Positions 1 through 8,652 of a stretch of DNA of 64,000 nt are shown here, one piece after another; position 1 is the first letter of the stretch; each line of letters starts with the position of its first letter. Source of the stretch: UBA11222 sp049323435 (lineage in GTDB: Bacteria > Pseudomonadota > Alphaproteobacteria > UBA11222). Position numbers and translations under genes: made by a program. Location: NCBI GenBank assembly GCA_049323435.1, contig JBMOMX010000029.1:43900-107899 (forward strand). The letters are read 5' to 3'. A model generated the notes under the pieces. It saw nothing but the letters and a program-made list of their open reading frames with translations. It was not told the DNA's origin and searched no databases.

Positions 1-542
1 CCAGCACCGAGATCTATTTCATCTTCCTTCTGGCGGTGCTGTTCATCTATCTGGTTCTGTCCGCGCAGTTTGAAAGCTTTCTGGATCCCATCGTGATTCT
101 GCTGACCGTTCCGCTCTCCATGACAGGGGCATTGCTGGCCTTAAAACTGACCGGGGGTACGCTGAATATCTACAGCCAGATCGGCCTGGTGACGCTGGTA
201 GGGCTGATTACCAAGCATGGCATTCTGATTGTCGATTTTTCCAACAAGCTGCGCGCGGAAGGAAAATCCATTCAGGAGGCGGTAATCGAAGCCGCAGCGC
301 TCCGGCTGCGCCCCATATTGATGACATCAGGCGCCATGATCATGGGGGCGGTGCCGCTATGCCTGGCCAGCGGCGCGGGGGCGGAAAGCCGCCAGGCAAT
401 CGGCTGGGTCATTGCCGGCGGCATCAGCCTGGGCACGGTTCTGACCCTTTTCATCCTTCCAACGGTCTACACACTGATCGCCCGCTTCCGCACGATCAAG
501 CACAGCGCCACACCCCCGGCCATCGTGGCGCCCGCCGAATAG
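1..542 (+). CDS. RND efflux pump inner-membrane permease, C-terminal part (partial)
   Basis: The 5' end lies before the window; the reading frame is open from base 3. About 180 residues remain and match the C-terminal membrane domain of AcrB/MexF-type (HAE1) resistance-nodulation-division transporters, which use proton flux to export drugs or other amphiphiles through a tripartite envelope complex. Visible family landmarks are the SAQFESF segment, the KHGILIVDF stretch with its acidic residue, the EAALRLRPILMT loop and the final GGxxxGTxLTLFxLPxxY helix. The tail after the last helix is short and polar, so the natural C-terminus is present. Membrane fusion and outer-membrane partners, if linked, would lie upstream. 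Substrate cannot be told. Confidence 0.93.
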   Translation, partial: STEIYFIFLLAVLFIYLVLSAQFESFLDPIVILLTVPLSMTGALLALKLTGGTLNIYSQIGLVTLVGLITKHGILIVDFSNKLRAEGKSIQEAVIEAAALRLRPILMTSGAMIMGAVPLCLASGAGAESRQAIGWVIAGGISLGTVLTLFILPTVYTLIARFRTIKHSATPPAIVAPAE

Positions 543-584
543 CCCCCTGTACGAAACCGCCTCTCAGACAAAAAATGAAATGGC

Positions 585-619
585 CCGCCACCCGAAGCCC
601 GCAGGGCGTAGGGTGGCGG
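585..619 (-). terminator. Hairpin downstream of tRNA-Ser
   Basis: Read on the minus strand, nine-base arms (CCGCCACCC / GGGTGGCGG) enclose a second GCCC/GGGC pairing and are followed by a T-rich tract (CATTTCATTTTTTG, about 567-580). The upstream arm includes the encoded CCA end of the tRNA, so the hairpin forms partly from the tRNA 3' tail. It fits an intrinsic terminator of the tRNA transcript. Confidence 0.45.
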
Positions 620-706
620 AGGGGATGAGATTCGAACTCACGATACGACTTGACATCGTATAACGGTTTAGCAAACCGCCGCCTTCAGCCACTCGGCCAC
701 CCCTCC
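614..706 (-). tRNA. tRNA-Ser (anticodon GCU)
   Basis: The minus strand reads as a class II tRNA of 93 nt including an encoded CCA. It has acceptor arms GGAGGGG/CCCCTCC, a D-arm with GGCCGAGTGGC, an anticodon loop TTGCTAA giving anticodon GCU, a long variable arm (pairing TACGA with TCGTA) typical of serine tRNAs, and a T-loop GTTCGAATC. The discriminator base is G, as expected for tRNA-Ser. It reads AGC/AGU codons. It stands alone between the efflux-pump gene and a Sel1-like gene. Confidence 0.95.
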
Positions 707-804
707 ATATGCGCAGCCAATGGGGATCTGTGTGCGGATCGGTGCCCGCACGCCTCCATTAACTATCGCAGAACCTATCTAGTTAGACTAGTTTGAAGAG
801 AGAT

Positions 805-1131
805 TCAACCGGCGTGCGATAACAGCCATTCGCGGGCCAGGCGCTGGGCCTCGGCGATCTGGGCCGGGGTCATTTCCAGCGCCAGCTCTGCACGCCAGCT
901 CAGCGCCTCGCGCTGGCCTTTGACGGCGGCGACATTGAACCATTTATGCGCGGATACAAGATCAAACGGCACACCCTTGCCGGTGGAATAGCTGATCGCC
1001 AGTTGCAGGCAGCTTTTGCCGTCCTGCGGCTCGTTGATTTCGTGATAAATGCTCTGTGCGTGACCCATGGCCGGATACTCCATTTCCCTGTTGTGACCTA
1101 CTGCCACTGGCTTGAGCGTTTCGTCGCCCAT
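805..1131 (-). CDS. Small Sel1-repeat-like protein
   Basis: 108 aa. The middle (residues 40-75) carries one Sel1/TPR-like helical repeat, recognisable by the CLQLAISYSTGKGVPFDLVSA spacing and the following HKWFNVAA segment, with an amphipathic helix (TPAQIAEAQRLAREWL) at the end. There is no signal peptide or membrane segment, so it is probably cytoplasmic. Sel1 repeats mediate protein-protein contacts; one or two repeats are fewer than in most family members. The gene stands alone between tRNA-Ser and alaS, both also on the minus strand. An internal ATG 45 nt downstream is a possible alternative start. The partner and role are unknown. Confidence 0.75.
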   Translation of the reverse strand: MGDETLKPVAVGHNREMEYPAMGHAQSIYHEINEPQDGKSCLQLAISYSTGKGVPFDLVSAHKWFNVAAVKGQREALSWRAELALEMTPAQIAEAQRLAREWLLSHAG

Positions 1132-1380
1132 AAATCCAGCATGAGGGCAAGTTTCGACCCGGTAATCCTAAGATGAGGTAAACAGATCCGCGGCGTATCG
1201 TTAATGGGAAAAAATTTCACTGCGCCGTAACAGGGATCACATAATGGTAATTTCCCGCAGAAATATGGGATTTTCTGGGCTATGCGGGACAAGTGGGCGC
1301 GCAGGCAAAGAGGTAAACACCGAAAAATAAATGCAGTCAGCCCGAAAAAATCGGAATTTATTTTGCCTTGAAGGGCCGGC

Positions 1381-4086
1381 TTATGATTCGCGGGCTGTTT
1401 GGCCGAGTAATGCGCGCACCGCGTCCAGCGCGTCTGCGGCTTTAGCGCCGTCCGGGCCGCCTGCCTGGGCCATGTCGGGCCGCCCGCCGCCGCCCGCGCC
1501 GCCCATGGCCGCCGCACCGGCGCGCACCAGATCCACGGCGCTGATCCGCGCCGTCAGATCATCGCTGACGCCAATCGCCAGCGCGCCCTTGCCCTCATTC
1601 ACCGCCACAAATGCGACCACGCCGGAACCCAGGCTTTGCTTGCCCGCGTCAATCAGGCCGCGCAGATCCTTTGGATTGACGCCTTCAAGGATGCGCGCCA
1701 TCAGTTTGACGCCCGCAATTTCTTCCGGCGCGGCGCTGGCGGCGTTTTGCGTGCCCGCTACAGGCCCGGCCACCGCCAGGCGGGTGCGCAATTCGCTGAT
1801 TTCGCGCTCCTGCTTTTTGCGTTCTTCCATCAGGGCGGCCACACGGGCGGGCAATTCCTCCGGGATGGCGCGCAGGGCCTGGGCCGCATCGCGCACCAGG
1901 CGGTCGCGGGACGCCAGATATTCAAACGCCGCCTGGCCGCTCAGCGCCTCGATGCGCCGCACGCCGGATGCGACCGCCGATTCGCCAAGAATGTGGATCA
2001 GCGCCATATCGCCGGTGCGCGCCACATGCGTGCCGCCGCACAGTTCCACCGAAAATGGCTGCAATTCCTTATGCTCGGCGGACGGGACCGCGCCCATGCT
2101 CAGTACACGGACTTCATCGCCATATTTTTCGCCAAACAGCGCCATCGCGCCATGCGCCACCGCCTCATCGGGGGCCATCAGCCGGGTGGTCACCGGTGTG
2201 TTCTGCCGCACAACGGCGTTGACCAGATATTCCGTCTCGGCCAGCTCGGCGGGGCTCATCGCCTTGGGATGCGAAAAATCGAAACGCAACCGGTCCGCGC
2301 CCACGGAAGACCCCTTTTGCGTGACATGCGGACCCAGCACCTGACGCAATGCGGCATGCAGCAGATGGGTGGCGGAATGATTGGCGCGGATGGCGGTGCG
2401 GCGTGCGGGATCAACCCGCGCCTCAACACTGTCGCCCAGGCGCAGAACCCCGCCCCGGACAGAGCCCACATGCACATGCAGATCGCCCAGCTGTTTTCTT
2501 GTGTCGCGCACCATCACGCGGACGCCAGTGGCGGCGATCAACATGCCGGTGTCGCCGATCTGGCCGCCGGATTCTGCGTAAAACGGCGTCTGGTTGAGCA
2601 CCACCTGCACTTCGGTTCCTTCGCCCGCCTCTTTGACCTCGCGCCCATCGGTGACAATGGCGATGACCAGCCCCTCGCCCTGTTCGCTTTCATAGCCGAG
2701 AAATTCTGTGCCGCCTGCGCGTTCGCGCACGCCAAACCATACGGTTTCGGCCGCCGCCTCGCCCGATCCGGCCCATGCGGCGCGCGCCTCGGCCTTTTGA
2801 TGCGCCATGGCGCTGTTGAACGCGGTGTGATCGACGCTGATATTGCGGTGGCGCAGCGCGTCTTCGGTCAGATCGAGCGGAAAACCATAGGTGTCATAGA
2901 GTTTGAACGCCACGTCGCCGGACAGCACCGCGCCCGGCGCAAGGCTGGCGGTTTCTTCCTCCAGCAGTTTCAGGCCGCGTTCCAGCGTGCGGCGGAAACG
3001 TTCTTCCTCCAGCTTCAGCGTTTCCTCAATCAGCGGCTTTGCGGGCAGCAATTCGTGATAATGCGTCCCCATCTGGCGCTCCAGGGCGGAAACCAGGCGC
3101 CACAGCACCGGCTGTTTCGCGCCCAGCATTTCGGCATGGCGCATGGCGCGGCGCATGATCCGGCGCAGCACATAGCCGCGCCCCTCATTGGAGGGCAGCA
3201 CCCCATCGGCGATCAGAAATCCGGCCGAGCGCAAATGATCGGCAATGACACGGTAACTGGCGGCCATCGGCCCGTCCGGATCGCCGCCAATGGCGTCTGC
3301 CGCGGCCTCAACCAGCGCGCGCAGCACATCGGTGCTGAACACATCATGCTTGCCCTGCAACACCGCGCCGATGCGTTCCAGCCCCATGCCGGTGTCGATG
3401 GAGGGTTTGGGCAGCGCCACCCGGTCGCCGGGCGCGCGCTGGTCATATTGCATGAACACCAGATTCCAGATTTCGACAAACCGGTCGCCATCCTGATCCT
3501 TTGAGCCGGGCGGGCCGCCGGGAATGCCGGGGCCATGGTCAAAGAAAATTTCCGAACAGGGGCCGCAGGGGCCGGTATCGCCCATCGACCAGAAATTGTC
3601 CGAACTGGCGATGCGGATGATGCGGTCCTCCGGCAGGCCCGCGATCTTGCGCCACAGGCCATGCGCCTCGTCATCATCGGCATAGACAGTGACGCATAGC
3701 CGCGACGCGGGCAGGCCAAATTCTTTGGTGATCAGCCGCCAGGCCAGCTCAATTGCGGTTTCCTTGAAATAATCGCCAAAGGAAAAATTGCCCAGCATTT
3801 CAAAAAATGTCAGATGCCGGGCGGTATAGCCGACATTATCCAGATCATTATGCTTGCCGCCTGCGCGCACGCATTTCTGCGATGTGGCGGCGCGTGTATA
3901 AGGGCGGTTTTCCTGGCCGGTAAAGACATTCTTGAACTGCACCATGCCGGCATTGGTGAACATCAAGGTCGGATCATTGCGCGGCACCAGCGGCGAGGAT
4001 GGTACGATCACATGGTCATTACCCGCAAAAAAATCCAGAAATGTCGCGCGAATCCCGTTCAGACTCGTCACCGGCGGCTTGGCCAT
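1381..4086 (-). CDS. alaS: Alanine--tRNA ligase
   Basis: 901 aa, close to the usual 870-900. It charges tRNA-Ala with alanine in the cytosol. The N-terminal class II catalytic domain starts with GIRATFLDFF and contains the TNAGMVQFK and DTGPCGPCSE signatures. The editing domain has the HSATHLLH zinc motif near residue 570 and the CGGTHVARTGD motif near residue 680, which together clear mischarged Ser/Gly. The C-terminal C-Ala domain ends with a glycine-rich GGAGGGGRPDMAQAGG stretch. The ATG start gives the expected N-terminus. recA, often next to alaS in alphaproteobacteria, is not adjacent here; the divergent neighbour is an SDR gene. Confidence 0.98.
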   Translation of the reverse strand: MAKPPVTSLNGIRATFLDFFAGNDHVIVPSSPLVPRNDPTLMFTNAGMVQFKNVFTGQENRPYTRAATSQKCVRAGGKHNDLDNVGYTARHLTFFEMLGNFSFGDYFKETAIELAWRLITKEFGLPASRLCVTVYADDDEAHGLWRKIAGLPEDRIIRIASSDNFWSMGDTGPCGPCSEIFFDHGPGIPGGPPGSKDQDGDRFVEIWNLVFMQYDQRAPGDRVALPKPSIDTGMGLERIGAVLQGKHDVFSTDVLRALVEAAADAIGGDPDGPMAASYRVIADHLRSAGFLIADGVLPSNEGRGYVLRRIMRRAMRHAEMLGAKQPVLWRLVSALERQMGTHYHELLPAKPLIEETLKLEEERFRRTLERGLKLLEEETASLAPGAVLSGDVAFKLYDTYGFPLDLTEDALRHRNISVDHTAFNSAMAHQKAEARAAWAGSGEAAAETVWFGVRERAGGTEFLGYESEQGEGLVIAIVTDGREVKEAGEGTEVQVVLNQTPFYAESGGQIGDTGMLIAATGVRVMVRDTRKQLGDLHVHVGSVRGGVLRLGDSVEARVDPARRTAIRANHSATHLLHAALRQVLGPHVTQKGSSVGADRLRFDFSHPKAMSPAELAETEYLVNAVVRQNTPVTTRLMAPDEAVAHGAMALFGEKYGDEVRVLSMGAVPSAEHKELQPFSVELCGGTHVARTGDMALIHILGESAVASGVRRIEALSGQAAFEYLASRDRLVRDAAQALRAIPEELPARVAALMEERKKQEREISELRTRLAVAGPVAGTQNAASAAPEEIAGVKLMARILEGVNPKDLRGLIDAGKQSLGSGVVAFVAVNEGKGALAIGVSDDLTARISAVDLVRAGAAAMGGAGGGGRPDMAQAGGPDGAKAADALDAVRALLGQTARES

Positions 4087-4237
4087 GCAAACTTCCCAAT
4101 AGAAAAATAAAGGAACAGATATCCAGTCTGGTTTTAACGGCCCCCCGCCTGCATGTCTAGGCTCGCATCCGGGCTTGCGCTCTTCGCCCGCTTGTGCGGA
4201 AATGGGGCCAATAACACAACAGACAAGGGAGACAGGG

Positions 4238-5074
4238 ATGAGCGCAAGATATCAGGGGCGCGTGGCCGTCATTACCGGCGGGGCCAGCGGCATCGGCGCC
4301 GCTACGGTGCGCAAATTTGTGGGCGAGGGCGCCAAAGTGGTGATCGCCGACATGCAGGAGGAAATGGGTAAAAAACTGGCCGCCGAACTGGGCGCGTCCG
4401 TGCATTTCCAGCGCACCGATGTCACGCATGAATCCCAGGTCAAGGCGGCGGTGGACGCGGCGGTCAGCAAATTCGGGCGGCTGGACTGTATCTTCAATAA
4501 TGCGGGCTTTGGCGGCGCGGCAGGCCCGGTGGAAACCATTTCCGCCGAGGATTATGACATCACCATGGATGTGCTGGTGAAGGGCGTGTTTTTCGGCATC
4601 AAGCATGCGGCCCCGATCCTGAAGGCGCAAGGCTCCGGCACTATCGTCAATACCGCCAGCATCGCCGCGTTTTATTCCGGGATCGGGCCGGTCTTGTATA
4701 ATGCGGCCAAGGCTGCGGTGCTGCAAATGACCAAAAGCATGGCGCTGGAATTTGGCTATTTTGGCGTGCGGGTCAATTGCGTCTGCCCCGGCATTATCGC
4801 CACGCCACTGGCGGCGGGCAGGGCCGGGGCCTCTGATGAGGTCATTGACAAAATGCGCAATGATCTGGGCGAGGAAGAAGTGCTGCGCCGCATCGGCAAT
4901 CCAGAAGAAATCGCCGATGCCGTATTCTGGCTGGCCAGCGATGAATCCAGCTATGTCAATGGCCATGCGCTGGTGGTGGATGGCGGCCGCACGGCGGGCC
5001 TGCCCTATCAAAAACAAACCAACTGGCTGAAAAAACCCCGCGAACTGCGCCTATACAGGCCGGAGGGGCGGTAG
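4238..5074 (+). CDS. Short-chain dehydrogenase/reductase (SDR family)
   Basis: 278 aa classical SDR: TGGASGIG cofactor motif at residues 13-20, NNAG near 87, catalytic Ser near 141 and YxxxK (YNAAK) near 154. The C-terminal VNGHALVVDGG is typical of FabG-like enzymes. It should reduce or oxidise a hydroxyl/carbonyl group with NAD(P)(H). The ATG at 4238 is chosen because a purine-rich AAGGGAGACAGG sequence precedes it and the SDR fold begins directly after; an upstream in-frame extension has no homology. A C-terminal tail of about 25 residues (WLKKPRELRLYRPEGR) extends past the usual end. It is divergent from alaS and convergent with pssA. Substrate unknown. Confidence 0.9.
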   Translation: MSARYQGRVAVITGGASGIGAATVRKFVGEGAKVVIADMQEEMGKKLAAELGASVHFQRTDVTHESQVKAAVDAAVSKFGRLDCIFNNAGFGGAAGPVETISAEDYDITMDVLVKGVFFGIKHAAPILKAQGSGTIVNTASIAAFYSGIGPVLYNAAKAAVLQMTKSMALEFGYFGVRVNCVCPGIIATPLAAGRAGASDEVIDKMRNDLGEEEVLRRIGNPEEIADAVFWLASDESSYVNGHALVVDGGRTAGLPYQKQTNWLKKPRELRLYRPEGR

Positions 5075-5084
5075 ACCGGTATGA

Positions 5085-5882
5085 TTATGCGGCTGTCCCC
5101 GGCCCGTCAGGCGTGCGCGTCATGGCGGGCTGGGCGTGCGCCTGCGCATGGCGGTGATGGCTGATCACGCTGAACGGGATCAGCGTCAGATAGCCAAGCG
5201 CGGCCAGGACATACATCAGCCAGGGATAGCCGACCACGGCCGCTGCCGCCACGCCCGCGATCAGCAGAATGGGCAGAACCATTTCACGCCCGATATGCGC
5301 CCGTTTCAGCGAAAAAGTCGGGATACGGCTGATCATCAGAAAGGCGATGGCGCTGGTATAGATGCCGGTAAGCAGGGCTGCCTCGCGCAGCCATTCCCAT
5401 CCCAGCAGATATAACGCAATCGGCAGCAGCGACAGACAGGCGCCTGCCGGGGCGGGAACGCCGGTAAAAAATCTGACACTCCATTCCGGTCTGTCCGGCT
5501 GTTCCAGCGCGGTGTTGAAACGCGCCAGGCGCAGTGCGCCGCACACCGCAAATCCCAGTACAATAATCCAGCCGAGCCCGCCCAAAGTTTCAAGGGTCCA
5601 TAAATACAGGATAAGCGCCGGTGTCACGCCGAAATTGACAAAATCCGACAGTGAATCCAGTTCCGCGCCGAATTTGCTGGTGCCTTTCAGCAGCCGCGCA
5701 ACCCGCCCATCCAGCGTATCAATAATGGCGGCAACCGCTATTGCCAGCACGGCCATGTCAAAACGGTCATGAATGGCCAGTTGCACGCCGGTCAATCCGG
5801 CACACAGGCCCAGCACCGTGAGGATGTTGGGCGCCAGGCTGCGCAAGGGCAGCAAACGGCGCTGGGGCCGGTCAAACATCAT
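5085..5882 (-). CDS. pssA: CDP-diacylglycerol--serine O-phosphatidyltransferase
   Basis: 265 aa membrane enzyme making phosphatidylserine from CDP-diacylglycerol and serine. The CDP-alcohol phosphatidyltransferase motif DG-x2-AR-x8-G-x3-D-x3-D is complete (DGRVAR ... GAELDSLSD), and six to eight hydrophobic segments surround it. It lies 24 nt after psd, so the two form an operon for the phosphatidylethanolamine branch: PssA makes the substrate that Psd decarboxylates. An in-frame TTG at 5894 would add four residues; the tandem ATGs at 5882 and 5879 are preferred. The length matches the short alphaproteobacterial type II PssA. Confidence 0.95.
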   Translation of the reverse strand: MMFDRPQRRLLPLRSLAPNILTVLGLCAGLTGVQLAIHDRFDMAVLAIAVAAIIDTLDGRVARLLKGTSKFGAELDSLSDFVNFGVTPALILYLWTLETLGGLGWIIVLGFAVCGALRLARFNTALEQPDRPEWSVRFFTGVPAPAGACLSLLPIALYLLGWEWLREAALLTGIYTSAIAFLMISRIPTFSLKRAHIGREMVLPILLIAGVAAAAVVGYPWLMYVLAALGYLTLIPFSVISHHRHAQAHAQPAMTRTPDGPGTAA

Positions 5883-5906
5883 GTTCTGGCGCAATTCGGG
5901 TTTGCA

Positions 5907-6599
5907 TTATGATTTGCGTCCTGTGCGTTGGGCCTCACCGGAACCAAGATCGGCAATGACCGTTTCGCCTGCCACCATGGTCTGCCCCAATATGACCAGC
6001 GGCGCCACGCCTTCGGGCAGATAGACATCCACACGGCTGCCAAAGCGGATCATGCCGAATCGCTCGCCCGCGCGCAGGGTCTGGTTTTCGGCAGCCCAGC
6101 AGATGATGCGGCGGGCGACCAGCCCGGCAATCTGCACCACCGCCAGCCTTGTGCCATCTGCGGTCGTCAGGCACAGCGCATTGCGTTCATTGTCCTCGCT
6201 TGCCTTGTCCAGTGAGGCGTTGAAAAACAGGCCTGGAATATAGGCGATCCGGGTAATTTCCGCGTCCACCGGAATGCGGTTCACATGGCAGTTGAAAACA
6301 TTCATGAAAATACTGACACGGGTCATCAGCGGTTCGGGCATGTCCAGTTCCACGGGCGGCGGAACCTGGGATATGGCGGAAACAATGCCATCGGCCGGGC
6401 TGATCACCAGGCCGCCGCGCTCCGGCGTTATCCGTGCCGGATCCCGGAAGAAATAGGCGCACCAGCAGGTCAGCAACACCCCGGTCCAGCCTAGGGGGTC
6501 ATAGATTAAAAACAGCACCATGGTTATTGCGACGAATATCGCGATGAAGCGATGTCCTTCACGATGGATCGGGGCAAAAATTGATGTCAAAACTTCCAT
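5907..6599 (-). CDS. psd: Phosphatidylserine decarboxylase proenzyme
   Basis: 230 aa, the short Psd type of alphaproteobacteria. It converts phosphatidylserine to phosphatidylethanolamine at the inner membrane. Two N-terminal hydrophobic helices (residues 17-48) anchor it. PADGIVSAI and MNVFNCHVNRIP are family signatures. Self-cleavage in the FGSR motif near residue 188 gives the pyruvoyl group at the serine, leaving a small alpha chain of about 40 residues. The ATG at 6599 gives the canonical N-terminus (IHREGHRFI). It is first gene of a psd-pssA operon. Confidence 0.96.
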   Translation of the reverse strand: MEVLTSIFAPIHREGHRFIAIFVAITMVLFLIYDPLGWTGVLLTCWCAYFFRDPARITPERGGLVISPADGIVSAISQVPPPVELDMPEPLMTRVSIFMNVFNCHVNRIPVDAEITRIAYIPGLFFNASLDKASEDNERNALCLTTADGTRLAVVQIAGLVARRIICWAAENQTLRAGERFGMIRFGSRVDVYLPEGVAPLVILGQTMVAGETVIADLGSGEAQRTGRKS

Positions 6600-6669
6600 G
6601 CGGGCATTTTACTCACTGGTGGATGGGACAGTATAGCACAAGGCAGTCTACTATTTCGGGCGCGCCAAG

Positions 6670-8577
6670 TTAAGCGGTGGATTTTACCAGGGCTATTTCC
6701 GTCAAGCCGGCGGTTTCCGGCTCTTCGGCGTCACTTTGCTGGCGCCGCCAGAGATGCGCATAGGCGCCGTTCAGTTCCAGCAGGCTTTCATGCGTGCCGC
6801 GCTCCACAATGCGCCCGCCATCCAGCACCAGGATTTCGTCCGCATCCACGATGGTGGACAGCCTGTGGGCAATCACCAGGGTAGTCCGGTTGATGGAAAT
6901 TTCGGCCAGTGCTGCCTGAATTTCGCGTTCCGTATGGGTGTCCAGCGCAGAGGTAGCTTCATCCAGAATCAGGATAGGCGGATTTTTGAGAATAGTGCGG
7001 GCGATCGCCACGCGCTGTTTTTCGCCGCCGGAAAGTTTAAGGCCGCGTTCGCCCACCCGGCTGTCAAGGCCTTTTGGCAGGCTGGCGATAAAGCGGTCGA
7101 TCTGCGCCAGGCGCGCCGCCTCACGAATTTCCGTTTCCGGGGCGCCGGGGCGGCCATAATGGATATTGTAGCCGATCGTGTCATTGAACAGCACAGTATC
7201 CTGCGGCACGATGCCGATGGCGGCGCGCAGGCTCGCCTGGGTCACCCGGGTGATATCCTGCCCGTCGATCAGCACCCGCCCGCCGCTCACGTCAAAAAAC
7301 CGGTATAACAGCCGCGATATGGTGGACTTGCCCGCCCCGCTTGGCCCGACAATCGCGACCCGCTTTCCGGCCGGCACCGTGAAAGATACGCCGTTCAGAA
7401 TGGCGCGCCCGGCCTCATAGGTGAAATGCACATCTTCAAATCTGATTTCACCGCCCCGCACCTGAAGCGGCGTTGCACCGGGCGCATCCTGAATTTCCGG
7501 CGCTTCAAACAGCAGATTGAACATGCTTTCCATATCGGCCAGCGATTGCCGGATTTCGCGATACACCGAACCCAGCAGGTTCAGCGGCACGAAAAGCTGC
7601 ACCAGCATGGCATTGACCAGGACGAAATCGCCCAGGGTCCGGGTGCCGTTCATCACCCCGTAAGCCGCCAGGCACATCACCACCACCAGCCCGGCGGCAA
7701 TGATAATGCCCTGGCCGGTATTCAGAAATGACAGGCTTTTATTGGTGATCACCGACGCCTTTTCATAGCCTTCGAGCGATTGGTCATAGCGCCTGCTTTC
7801 ATGCGCCTCGTTGCAGAAATATTTTACGGTCTCGAAATTCAGCAGGCTGTCAATGGCTTTGGTGTTGGCCTCGGTATCGCGGTCATTCATCACCCGGCGA
7901 TGCTGGGTGCGCCACTCCGTGACCGTGAAGGTAAACCAGACATAGACGCCCACCATGACAAGCGTGGCCAGCATGTACCAGGCGTCGAAAAAATATAACA
8001 GGATGCCGGCAACCAGTAAAATTTCCAGAAATGTTGGAACAATATTGAACAGGCTGAAACGCAACAGATAGTCGATCCCCTTGGTGCCGCGGTCAATGAC
8101 GCGGCTTAACCCGCCGGTGCGCCGGTTCAGATGAAAGCGCAGCGACAAAGCGTGCACATGCTCAAAAGTAATCAGCGCCAGGCGCCGCGCCGCATACTGG
8201 CTGACATCGGCAAATACCGCGTCACGCCCCTGGGTAAATATTTGTTGCAGGGCGCGCGCAACGCCATAGGCCAGAATAAGGGTGATAGGGACAGCCAGCA
8301 GGTCCAGGTTGGCGGCCAGGCGGCCCGCAATGCCGGCCGCCGCAGCCTCGCTATTGCCTGTTGCCTGCGGGCCGAGGCTGTCAACCGCCGCCTTATAGAG
8401 AAACGGCACATAGACGGTGACCAGCTTGGAAAGCAGCAGCAGCACAATCGCCAGCACGACACGCATCCGCAAATCCGGCCGCCCGGCCGGCCACAGATAG
8501 GGCGCCACAGTGGCCAATGTCTGCCACTGGTTTTCTGGTTCGGGGCTGTCTTCACCGCCACCGGCAAGAGATTTCAC
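6670..8577 (-). CDS. Atm1-type ABC exporter (fused permease/ATPase half-transporter)
   Basis: About 635 aa. The N-terminal half is a six-helix exporter domain (the helix starting LILAYGVARALQQIF and the QRRVMNDRDTEANTKAIDSLLNFETVKYF-like region, residues 240-270, are typical of Atm1/HMT1 homologues). The C-terminal half is the nucleotide-binding domain with GPSGAGKST near 409, LSGGEKQR near 517 and LDEATSALD near 540. Homologues export glutathione-linked sulfur or metal compounds and homodimerise. The start is uncertain: a GTG at 8577 has AGG upstream, while a TTG at 8598 sits in the terminator T-run of the upstream gene. It follows that terminator, so it is probably transcribed separately. 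Confidence 0.92.
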   Translation of the reverse strand: MKSLAGGGEDSPEPENQWQTLATVAPYLWPAGRPDLRMRVVLAIVLLLLSKLVTVYVPFLYKAAVDSLGPQATGNSEAAAAGIAGRLAANLDLLAVPITLILAYGVARALQQIFTQGRDAVFADVSQYAARRLALITFEHVHALSLRFHLNRRTGGLSRVIDRGTKGIDYLLRFSLFNIVPTFLEILLVAGILLYFFDAWYMLATLVMVGVYVWFTFTVTEWRTQHRRVMNDRDTEANTKAIDSLLNFETVKYFCNEAHESRRYDQSLEGYEKASVITNKSLSFLNTGQGIIIAAGLVVVMCLAAYGVMNGTRTLGDFVLVNAMLVQLFVPLNLLGSVYREIRQSLADMESMFNLLFEAPEIQDAPGATPLQVRGGEIRFEDVHFTYEAGRAILNGVSFTVPAGKRVAIVGPSGAGKSTISRLLYRFFDVSGGRVLIDGQDITRVTQASLRAAIGIVPQDTVLFNDTIGYNIHYGRPGAPETEIREAARLAQIDRFIASLPKGLDSRVGERGLKLSGGEKQRVAIARTILKNPPILILDEATSALDTHTEREIQAALAEISINRTTLVIAHRLSTIVDADEILVLDGGRIVERGTHESLLELNGAYAHLWRRQQSDAEEPETAGLTEIALVKSTA

Positions 8578-8596
8578 GGTCGTTTTGCCTGCACAC

Positions 8597-8627
8597 AAAA
8601 AAGGGGCCGGAAAAAATTACCGGCCCC
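8597..8627 (-). terminator. Rho-independent terminator after the DUF1329 gene
   Basis: On the minus strand an eight-base perfect stem GGGGCCGG/CCGGCCCC with a nine-base AT-rich loop is followed by six T residues. It begins 26 nt after the DUF1329 stop codon and separates that gene from the ABC exporter. Confidence 0.88.
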
Positions 8628-8652
8628 TTCATTCTAGAGCATATTCGTCTGC

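Noticed and set aside
1636..3504. 622-codon open frame antisense to alaS
   Set aside because: High-GC shadow frame: His/Arg/Gly-rich, no domain, fully inside alaS, which has complete motifs on the other strand.
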